A stretch of 64,000 nucleotides of DNA, taken from assembly GCA_021773355.1 (NCBI GenBank), contig JAJFKE010000009.1:95318-159317 (forward strand). Direction: 5' to 3'. Under the pieces are notes generated by a model. The model made no database searches. It was not told where the DNA came from and saw nothing but the letters and a program-made list of their open reading frames with translations. Every line of letters starts with the position of its first letter. Positions within the stretch are counted from its first letter, which is position 1. Made by a program: the position numbers and the translations under genes. The stretch comes from Gammaproteobacteria bacterium (GTDB lineage: Bacteria; Pseudomonadota; Gammaproteobacteria; Pseudomonadales; Pseudohongiellaceae). This document shows, in pieces, positions 57,595 to 64,000 of the stretch.

Positions 57595-58047
57595 GTGAAA
57601 TTCAAACGAGCAATGCGAGAGGAACTCGCCATCAATATCACGCCGCTGATTGATGTGGTGTTTCTGCTGCTCATTTTTTTTATGGTTACCACTACCTTTA
57701 GTCGAGAGACTCGCTTATTGGTTAATCTGCCCGAAGCCAATGCCGAGGCGGCGGAAAGCAATCCTTCCCAGATTGAAATACTGGTCGCCAGAGACGGTAG
57801 CTATTCAATCAACGGCAGGGTTCTGGTGAATTCCAAAATCGAAACACTGGTTCAAGGCTTGGAGATTGAATCTACTGGCGACCGTACATTACCAGTTCTA
57901 TTAATAGCGGATGCCGAAGCCACACATCAATCTGTTGTTACGGCGATGGACGCTATAGGTCAATCCGGTTTTACTCGACTAAGTATTGCCACGCAACGTC
58001 CGCAGGAGCTTGACCAGCCGGGATCGACCACGACAAACAGGCCATGA
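57595..58047 (+). CDS. exbD: ExbD/TolR family protein
   Basis: This 150-residue protein has one N-terminal membrane helix (about residues 14-36) with the conserved acidic residue in NITPLIDVVFLLLIFF, then a periplasmic domain ending TRLSIATQRP. It pairs with the ExbB-like protein. GTG start; the stop overlaps msbA by 4 bp. Confidence 0.9.
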   Translation: MKFKRAMREELAINITPLIDVVFLLLIFFMVTTTFSRETRLLVNLPEANAEAAESNPSQIEILVARDGSYSINGRVLVNSKIETLVQGLEIESTGDRTLPVLLIADAEATHQSVVTAMDAIGQSGFTRLSIATQRPQELDQPGSTTTNRP

Positions 58048-59819
58048 GTAAACAAGACCGTAAAATAGGCAAGGAAGAAAGTTGGCGTCTGTATAGGCGT
58101 GTGTTCAGTTATATGCTTCCCCATCGTCCGGAATTTTCAGTGGCGATGTTAGGCTATATAATTTTTGCACTTACCGCACCGGCGGCAACCTGGTGGTTAG
58201 GATGGACGGTTGATGCCATTACTACCGGTGAGTATGAGGCACTGCGAATTCTTAGCCCACTGGCTTTTATTGGTTTAGCGGCAGTTCGTGGCAGCGGCGG
58301 CTTTATGGGTAGCTATTTTCTATCCAGTATTTCCAATCACATCGTACACAAAATGCGTTGTGAATTGATTGACCACCTGATCAGATTGCCCGCCAGTTAT
58401 TTTGACAAAAACTCCTCCGGTCGTTTGGTATCGAAACTAACTTATGATGTGATGCAGATAACCGGTGCCGCTAGCAATGCGGTTGCTGTTTCGGTTCGAG
58501 AAGGTTTCACAGTTATCGGCCTGCTCGGTTATCTGATGTATATGGATTGGAAGCTGAGTCTGGCGTTCGTAATAATTGCACCAGTTGTGGGTAAGGTTGT
58601 CGCTATCGCATCAAAAAAATTCCGCCGCTACAGCACGCAGATGCAGGATTCCATGGGAGATGTTACGCAGATTACTAATGAAAGCATTAAGGGCCATCGA
58701 GTTATTCGAACATTTAATGCGGAGAACTTCGTCAGCCAAAAATTGTCCGTGGCCAGTGAGCGTAATCGACAACAGAACATGAAGATGGTGCTGACGCGAA
58801 GTGCCAGCACACCAATCATACAATTAATTGTCAGCGTGGCCATTGCCGCCTTGGTTTGGTTTGCGATGTCGCCGAGTTTTTTCGCCAACAATACGCCGGG
58901 AGACTTTGTGGCTTTCCTAAGTGCTGCCGGATTGCTGGCAAAACCGATCAGACAGCTAACGCAAATTAATTCAGTGATTCAGCGAAGCTTGTCTGCGGCT
59001 GCGAGTATCTTTGAACTATTGGATGAGGATGCCGAGCGCGATACTGGCTCTCATACCATTGAACGAGCGGCGGGTCGGATAGAATTCAAAAATATTAATT
59101 TCTCCTACAAGGATGCTGTGCCCACGCTGATTGATATTAACTTCACCGCGGAACCCGGGCAAACGATTGCCTTGGTGGGAAAATCCGGCAGTGGTAAATC
59201 CAGCCTGGTGAGTTTGATACCGCGCTTTTATGATTACACTGAAGGTGAGATACATCTTGACGGTGTACCGCTAAAAGATTTTAAACTTAACAACCTGCGT
59301 GAGAATATTTCTCTGGTTACCCAACAGGTGGTGCTGTTTAATGGCACAGTGGAAGAAAATATTGCCTATGGCGATGAACTCATCGACCACGATAAAATTT
59401 TGAAAGCCGCCAGAGATGCGCATGCAATGGAATTTATTGATCTGCTACCGGAAGGCATGGATACCCAGGTAGGTGACGACGCCGTGCTCTTATCCGGGGG
59501 TCAAAGACAACGTTTGGCGATAGCCAGGGCCTTGCTAAAAGATGCGCCTATCTTAATTTTTGACGAGGCCACCTCGGCCCTGGATTCTGTATCTGAGCTG
59601 CACATTCAAGAGGCTTTAGATATTTTGAGGAAGGGTCGCACTACCTTCGTAATCGCCCATCGTTTGTCTACCATCGAGAAAGCCGACTTGATATTAGTCA
59701 TGGAGAAAGGAAAAATTGTAGAGTCTGGTACCCACGAGGAGTTGCTTGCGAATGAGGCAACTTACTCAAGGCTTTATGCAATACAGTTTTCGGAGAATGC
59801 TGCGGCAACACCTGAATGA
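58044..59819 (+). CDS. msbA: Lipid A export ABC transporter MsbA
   Basis: MsbA flips lipid A across the inner membrane. The 591-residue half-transporter has six membrane helices in the first 310 residues and the ATPase domain with Walker A GKSGSGKSSL, Q-loop LVTQQVVLF, signature LSGGQRQRLAIARALL and Walker B PILIFDEATSALD. Both neighbours overlap by 4 bp, and lpxK is next, the standard coupling of lipid A synthesis and export. Confidence 0.94.
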   Translation: MSKQDRKIGKEESWRLYRRVFSYMLPHRPEFSVAMLGYIIFALTAPAATWWLGWTVDAITTGEYEALRILSPLAFIGLAAVRGSGGFMGSYFLSSISNHIVHKMRCELIDHLIRLPASYFDKNSSGRLVSKLTYDVMQITGAASNAVAVSVREGFTVIGLLGYLMYMDWKLSLAFVIIAPVVGKVVAIASKKFRRYSTQMQDSMGDVTQITNESIKGHRVIRTFNAENFVSQKLSVASERNRQQNMKMVLTRSASTPIIQLIVSVAIAALVWFAMSPSFFANNTPGDFVAFLSAAGLLAKPIRQLTQINSVIQRSLSAAASIFELLDEDAERDTGSHTIERAAGRIEFKNINFSYKDAVPTLIDINFTAEPGQTIALVGKSGSGKSSLVSLIPRFYDYTEGEIHLDGVPLKDFKLNNLRENISLVTQQVVLFNGTVEENIAYGDELIDHDKILKAARDAHAMEFIDLLPEGMDTQVGDDAVLLSGGQRQRLAIARALLKDAPILIFDEATSALDSVSELHIQEALDILRKGRTTFVIAHRLSTIEKADLILVMEKGKIVESGTHEELLANEATYSRLYAIQFSENAAATPE

Positions 59820-60841
59820 GTTTTCTAGAGCGGGCTTGGCACAAAAAAGCAGGGTGGCTGATTTTGTTATGGCCACTGTCGCTGCTATTTCAACTACTGA
59901 GCAGATTCCGTCGCCTATCGCAACAGGCGAGTAGGCCACCGGAATATCTCAAGCTGCCAGTTATCGTCGTGGGCAATATTTCCCTAGGTGGCACCGGGAA
60001 GACGCCGCTGCTCATTAGTCTTGCCAATCAATTACAGCAACAGGGATTTAAGCCCGGAATAATTAGCCGTGGTTATGGCGGCAACGCTGCTGCTTACCCA
60101 TTATTAGTCGATGCATATTGCGATGTTCTGGAGTCAGGTGATGAGGCCTTACTTATCGCTGAGAAGACTGGCTGTCCTGTGTATGTTGATCCCAATCGAA
60201 ACGCGGCGCTGCAAGCCTTAATAAAATCTGCAGATGTAGATGTGGTGTTAAGTGACGATGGTTTGCAACATTACAAGCTTTACAGGGACATAGAGATTGT
60301 AGTGGTAGATGGTCAACGCCTATTCTCCAACGGTTTTTGCCTGCCTGCTGGACCCTTAAGAGAATCTGTTGGGCGCTTAAAAAATGTGGATGAGGTTGTG
60401 CTCAATGGGCCCGCCTCGGAAGAACTGGCGGAGTTGCGCGGCGCCAGCATTATGCAATTGGAACCACGCTTTCTTGTCAATCTCGTTAGCGGTGAAAAGC
60501 GGCCTTTCACAGGGGCGCCGTTTAATATGGGAAATAAATTGCAGGCGGTATCAGCACTGGGCAACCCGCAACGTTTCTACGATTTGTTAGAGCGGCTGCC
60601 ATACCAAGTGGATACCTTCAGCTTTCCAGACCATCATGTATTTAGCGCGGCGGATTTTGAGCAGTTGGGTATCGATGACCATCAACCGGTCGTAATGACA
60701 GAGAAGGATGCGGTAAAATGTCGCCAGTTCGCCAAGCCAAACTTTTGGTATTTGTCGGTGGATGTCACGCTGGAGAGCAAATTTATCGAGCGTATTGTCA
60801 ATCGTGTTCGAGGGCTCCCTAGAATCAAAATCTTAGACTAA
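59816..60841 (+). CDS. lpxK: Tetraacyldisaccharide 4'-kinase
   Basis: LpxK phosphorylates the lipid A precursor at the 4' position at the inner membrane. The 341-residue protein has an N-terminal amphipathic/membrane helix, the P-loop GNISLGGTGKTPLL, VLSDDGLQHYKL and TEKDAVKC. The start ATG overlaps the msbA stop by 4 bp. The last codons contain the sequence GGCTCCCTAG, which resembles an end of the CTAG-bounded elements, probably by chance. Confidence 0.94.
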   Translation: MSFLERAWHKKAGWLILLWPLSLLFQLLSRFRRLSQQASRPPEYLKLPVIVVGNISLGGTGKTPLLISLANQLQQQGFKPGIISRGYGGNAAAYPLLVDAYCDVLESGDEALLIAEKTGCPVYVDPNRNAALQALIKSADVDVVLSDDGLQHYKLYRDIEIVVVDGQRLFSNGFCLPAGPLRESVGRLKNVDEVVLNGPASEELAELRGASIMQLEPRFLVNLVSGEKRPFTGAPFNMGNKLQAVSALGNPQRFYDLLERLPYQVDTFSFPDHHVFSAADFEQLGIDDHQPVVMTEKDAVKCRQFAKPNFWYLSVDVTLESKFIERIVNRVRGLPRIKILD

Positions 60842-60888
60842 AAACTGCAGTTGGTTTATCACTATCAAGCGGCCAGGAGTGTTCAATC

Positions 60889-61080
60889 ATGCTCGACCAA
60901 AAACTACTGAGTATCCTTGCCTGTCCGGTTTGCAAGGGTGATTTACAGTATGATCAGGCAGCTAAGGAACTAATCTGTCTTGCGGACGCGATGGCATTTC
61001 CCGTAAAAGATGATGTGCCGGTCATGTTAAGCAACGAAGCAAGAGAGATGTCCTTGCAAGAAACCGAGAAATATCGATGA
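60889..61080 (+). CDS. Trm112-family small protein
   Basis: This 63-residue zinc-ribbon-like protein has the pattern LLSILACPVCKGDL with one CxxC and the family sequence ELICLADAMAFPVKDDVPVML. In eukaryotes Trm112 activates methyltransferases; in bacteria, genes of this kind lie between lpxK and kdsB, and the function is not clear. The stop overlaps the kdsB ATG. Confidence 0.92.
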   Translation: MLDQKLLSILACPVCKGDLQYDQAAKELICLADAMAFPVKDDVPVMLSNEAREMSLQETEKYR

Positions 61081-61811
61081 GTTTTACCGTGGTTATCCCT
61101 GCGCGCTATGCTGCTACCCGTCTGCCGGGCAAGCCCCTATTAGATATAGCGGGCAAGCCGATGTTACAACATACCTACGAGAGAGCATTACAGAGCAAGG
61201 CAGATTTGGTAGTAGTGGCCACCGATGACGAACGTATCCAGCAAGTGGCTACCGATTTTGGCGCCAAGGTTTGTATGACCAAGTCCAGTCATGCCTCGGG
61301 TACCGATCGCATTCAGGAGGTGAGTTGCCAACTGGCTATGGCCGAGTCGCATATTGTGGTTAACGTGCAGTCTGATGAACCTCTGATTCCACCCAATGTA
61401 ATCAACCAGGTAGCGGCAAACCTTGAACAGCATTCTGAAGTTGGTATCGCGACGCTATGCGAGACTATTACTGTGAAAGAAGAAATCTGCGACTCCAATA
61501 GCGTAAAAGTGGTTATGAATAGTCAGGGTCATGCCCTGTACTTTAGCCGCGCCACCATCCCCTGGCAGGGCAGTGCTTCGGCGAAGAACTGTTATCGCCA
61601 CATCGGTATCTATGCCTATCGCGTCGCCGTACTCAATCAGTTCATTCAGTGGCCGGTGTGTGAGTTGGAAGTCACCGAGAAATTGGAACAACTGCGGGCC
61701 TTGTACAACGATGTTGATATTCACGTTGCGGTATCGAGCGAGAATATTCCCCCGGGTGTGGATACCGAGCATGATCTGGAATTGGTCCGCTCCCACGTCG
61801 GCGCCAACTAG
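61077..61811 (+). CDS. kdsB: CMP-KDO synthetase
   Basis: KdsB activates KDO with CTP for the LPS inner core. The 244-residue protein begins SFTVVIPARYAATRLPGKPLLDIAGKP and contains NVQSDEPLIPP and LYFSRATIPW, typical for the family. ATG overlaps the Trm112 stop. It is the last LPS gene before the phosphatase and murB. Confidence 0.95.
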   Translation: MSFTVVIPARYAATRLPGKPLLDIAGKPMLQHTYERALQSKADLVVVATDDERIQQVATDFGAKVCMTKSSHASGTDRIQEVSCQLAMAESHIVVNVQSDEPLIPPNVINQVAANLEQHSEVGIATLCETITVKEEICDSNSVKVVMNSQGHALYFSRATIPWQGSASAKNCYRHIGIYAYRVAVLNQFIQWPVCELEVTEKLEQLRALYNDVDIHVAVSSENIPPGVDTEHDLELVRSHVGAN

Positions 61812-61828
61812 ATCTGACCGCAATCGCC

Positions 61829-62359
61829 GTGACCGATGTCCTCCAGCCCAATAATGCAGACTTCCCAGTAAAGTTAAGGGTACTAATGGTTTGCCTGGGG
61901 AATATCTGCCGTTCCCCCACTGCACATGGTGTTCTTGAAAAATTAATACAAAATAAAGGCTTATATAAAAATATTGAAGTCGATTCTGCAGGAACAAGCC
62001 ACTACCATATCGGACAACCCCCGGACCCGAGATCCATAGCCGCCGCTGAGTTGCGTGGTTATCAACTACATACGCAAATAGCACGACAGCTGAGGCAGTC
62101 AGATTTTCAGGACTTCGATTACATACTGGCCATGGACAGGAGTAATTTAAAGGAATTGCAGCAGGCTTCCCCACAGGGGTGCAGGGCGAGCATTCAACTA
62201 TTGCTGGATTACTCGCCGGATTCTCAGGATTCCGTGCCAGACCCTTACTACAGCGGCGAGCATGGCTTCGAATTAGTGCTGGATTTAGTCGAAGCTGCTT
62301 GCCTGAAATTCCTGGCTCATCTGGAGCATCGATTACAGGCTGCACAGGCGGAGGCTTAG
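61829..62359 (+). CDS. Low-molecular-weight protein-tyrosine phosphatase
   Basis: This 176-residue protein has the P-loop CLGNICRSPTA (CX5R) and the general acid motif DPYYSG near residue 138. GTG at 61829 gives an N-terminal extension (MTDVLQPNNADFP) before VKLRVLMVCLGN; an ATG within the P-loop lead-in (61886) would truncate strand 1. Such enzymes often act with polysaccharide kinases, but no such kinase is nearby. Conserved neighbour of kdsB and murB. Confidence 0.88.
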   Translation: MTDVLQPNNADFPVKLRVLMVCLGNICRSPTAHGVLEKLIQNKGLYKNIEVDSAGTSHYHIGQPPDPRSIAAAELRGYQLHTQIARQLRQSDFQDFDYILAMDRSNLKELQQASPQGCRASIQLLLDYSPDSQDSVPDPYYSGEHGFELVLDLVEAACLKFLAHLEHRLQAAQAEA

Positions 62360-62366
62360 ACGAAGT

Positions 62367-63368
62367 ATGGATATTCAGGAACAAGTTGATCTGGCGCCCT
62401 ATAACAGCTTTGGCGTCAGTCAGAGAGCCGCCTTTTTCGCCGAGGTTCAGCAAGCCAGTGATTTGCATCAGGCAAGAGAGTTTGTCGCTAGCAGACATCT
62501 ACCGATAATGGTGCTGGGCGAGGGCAGTAATGTCCTGTTCATCAAGGATTACCCGGGTCTGATTCTGTACATGAATAACAAGGGTAAAGAGCTGCTTCCC
62601 GGCGCCGGAATGTTGCGCGCGGCCGCCGGTGAGAACTGGCATGAGCTTGTAATATTTTGCTTGCAGAAAAGTCTGTATGGACTTGAAAACCTGGCACTTA
62701 TTCCCGGTACCGTTGGTGCGGCCCCAATACAGAATATAGGTGCCTATGGTGTGGAGCTGGAGCAATTCTTTGTAGAGCTGGAGGCTTTCGATTTAAAGAC
62801 TGGCGAGACCCGGTATATGAGCAAGAGCGATTGCCAGTTCGCTTACCGCGATAGTATTTTTAAGCAAGACCCCGGGCAAAAACTGGTAGTGCTTTCTGTT
62901 AGCCTGCAATTGTCACAGCAGCCGACACCGGCTCTGGGCTATGCTGGTTTGAAAGAAGCACTGACGGGTGAAGAGGCCACGCCTCAGCGTGTATTTGATG
63001 CGGTCTGCGATATACGCCGTAGCAAGCTGCCTAACCCCAAGCTAATTGGGAATGCTGGCAGCTTCTTCAAGAATCCTGTTGTATCGCGCAGCAAATATGA
63101 GACATTGTGCCGAGCCCATCCTGGTATTCCCGGTTGGGACACCGAAGATTCGGATCTGGTAAAACTGCCAGCTGCCTGGTTACTGGAGCAAAAAGGCTGG
63201 AAGGGAAAGCAGCGCGGCGGTGCTGCTGTGCATGAGAATCACGCCCTGGTATTGGTGAATAAGGATAATGCCAGCGGTGAGGATATTGTGTTGTTGGCCG
63301 AAGAGATGAGCAGCTCCGTTTTGCAGGGTTTTGGTATTGCTTTGCAGACCGAAGTCAGGATTGTATAA
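62367..63368 (+). CDS. murB: UDP-N-acetylenolpyruvoylglucosamine reductase
   Basis: MurB reduces UDP-GlcNAc-enolpyruvate to UDP-MurNAc with NADPH and FAD in peptidoglycan synthesis. The 333-residue protein has the FAD segment PIMVLGEGSNVLF, GLENLALIPGTVGAAPIQNIGAYG, and the catalytic serine region GNAGSFFKNPVV (type I MurB). It starts 7 bp after the phosphatase stop and is the last gene of this block. Confidence 0.96.
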   Translation: MDIQEQVDLAPYNSFGVSQRAAFFAEVQQASDLHQAREFVASRHLPIMVLGEGSNVLFIKDYPGLILYMNNKGKELLPGAGMLRAAAGENWHELVIFCLQKSLYGLENLALIPGTVGAAPIQNIGAYGVELEQFFVELEAFDLKTGETRYMSKSDCQFAYRDSIFKQDPGQKLVVLSVSLQLSQQPTPALGYAGLKEALTGEEATPQRVFDAVCDIRRSKLPNPKLIGNAGSFFKNPVVSRSKYETLCRAHPGIPGWDTEDSDLVKLPAAWLLEQKGWKGKQRGGAAVHENHALVLVNKDNASGEDIVLLAEEMSSSVLQGFGIALQTEVRIV

Positions 63369-63566
63369 AACGCAGATTACTTTAGAATATTTTTGCCCGA
63401 TCCATTAGTTCTGCTCAGAACTGTGAACCAGTTCCCGTTTTACCCTCTCAAATTTGTGCCCCATTTCACACTATGCTACTAATTAGATGTTGCTAGGATA
63501 TTAGTGGGGATTTAAGTGGTTACCTGTAGCGACTAACTGACCGAATGCTTTTGTGAGGATTTGACC
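63369..63566 (+). promoter_or_regulatory. Upstream region of the response-regulator gene
   Basis: This 198-bp gap holds no gene. It should contain the promoter of the regulator that follows. No clear -35/-10 pair stands out. Confidence 0.3.
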
Positions 63567-64000
63567 GTGCTAAATAATCCAAAGAAATTGATTTCTATTT
63601 TACTGGTGGACGATCACGAACTGATCAGAGAAGGCATTGCCCGCCTTTTGAACGATGCCCCGGACATGCAAGTGATTGGGCAATTGAGTAGTGGCGAAGA
63701 AGTTCTAGAATATCTTTCACAATGCCATTCCAATAATATGAATTTAGTGGAATTTCCCTCAGCTCCAATGCGACAGATACCGGACATCATCCTATTGGAT
63801 GCACGCATGCCAGGTATCGGTGGTATAGAGGCGACGCGCGCAATACTGAAGCAGTCTCCCGAGAGCAAAGTCGTGGCCATGTCGAGCGTGACAACGGGGG
63901 TCATACCCTCGCAGATGCTGCGTTCGGGCGCGATGGGCTTTATTACCAAGAGTGTGCCGGTCACTGAATTGCTACAGGCCATACTCGTGGTTGATGGCGG
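63567..64000 (+). CDS. GacA/UvrY-like response regulator, 3' part cut off by window edge
   Basis: The frame is open to the right edge, with GTG at 63567 and GAGGAT about 8 nt upstream. The receiver has LLVDDHELIREGI (D15, D16), the phosphoacceptor D78 in ILLDARMPGIGG, AMSSVT and FITKS, and GacA/UvrY-like sequence IEATRAILKQSPESKVV. Relative to GacA about 17 extra residues (SQCHSNNMNLVEFPSAPMRQ) lie between alpha-2 and the phosphoacceptor strand. The DNA-binding domain lies outside the window. Naming as uvrY or gacA is inference. Confidence 0.85.
   Translation, partial: MLNNPKKLISILLVDDHELIREGIARLLNDAPDMQVIGQLSSGEEVLEYLSQCHSNNMNLVEFPSAPMRQIPDIILLDARMPGIGGIEATRAILKQSPESKVVAMSSVTTGVIPSQMLRSGAMGFITKSVPVTELLQAILVVDG

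Noticed and set aside
60812..60822. GGCTCCCTAG in the end of lpxK, like an element end
   Set aside because: Only about ten bases match, there is no partner inverted repeat, and it lies within codons of the gene.
1..64000. tRNA, rRNA or CRISPR arrays
   Set aside because: No tRNA-like cloverleaf, rRNA segment or regularly spaced direct repeats was recognised on either strand by eye.

Overview
The window is a stretch of chromosome from a gammaproteobacterium, probably a marine relative of Pseudomonas or the Cellvibrionales. The evidence is gene order: accD-folC-dedD-cvpA-purF, lexA/topA/nagZ, and lolC-lolD-lolE-comEC-exbB-exbD-msbA-lpxK-kdsB-murB all follow arrangements known in Pseudomonas-type genomes. 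Almost all of the DNA is housekeeping. No tRNA, rRNA or CRISPR array was seen.

Layout. (1) 1-5.6 kb holds the end of trpA, then accD, folC, a DedD-type SPOR protein, cvpA and purF. (2) 5.7-17.3 kb holds two MoxR-type systems that face each other across a yciH/SUI1 gene: MoxR-DUF58-transglutaminase (TgpA) on the plus strand and MoxR-DUF58-DUF4381-BatA-BatB/C-BatD on the minus strand. (3) 17.6-30.4 kb holds a giant NAD-glutamate dehydrogenase, pyrD with a coupled glutaredoxin-like gene, an M15 peptidase, tatD, ilvE and topA. (4) 30.4-36.3 kb holds lexA with its SOS box, an IS1595-family element carrying two passenger genes, a small conserved protein, nagZ, an MscS channel and hpt. (5) 36.4-46.3 kb holds a coupled mnmH-addB-addA operon on the minus strand, a DUF1285 gene and etfBA. 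(6) 46.4-64 kb holds rne, a lone serine-recombinase-like gene, lolCDE, comEC, exbBD, msbA, lpxK, a Trm112-like gene, kdsB, a phosphotyrosine phosphatase, murB and the start of a GacA/UvrY-type regulator. Most of this last block serves the outer membrane and envelope: lipoprotein export, lipid A and KDO supply, and peptidoglycan precursor synthesis.

The most interesting signals are insertions. A 245-bp MITE-like element (1440-1684), bounded by CTAG, sits inside the original 5' end of folC. Removing it with one CTAG rebuilds an in-frame ATG start, and in the present sequence the element itself supplies the Shine-Dalgarno sequence and a TTG start. A second, shorter relative with the same end motif lies at 27177-27332. 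An IS1595-family element (31093-32940) has a perfect 8-bp target duplication and abuts the -35 box of the lexA promoter; its two passenger genes have no function I can recognise. Other points worth a look are a serine recombinase with altered catalytic residues, a probable ATT start codon, a 16-bp perfect palindrome upstream of the M15 peptidase gene, and a receiver domain with an insertion.
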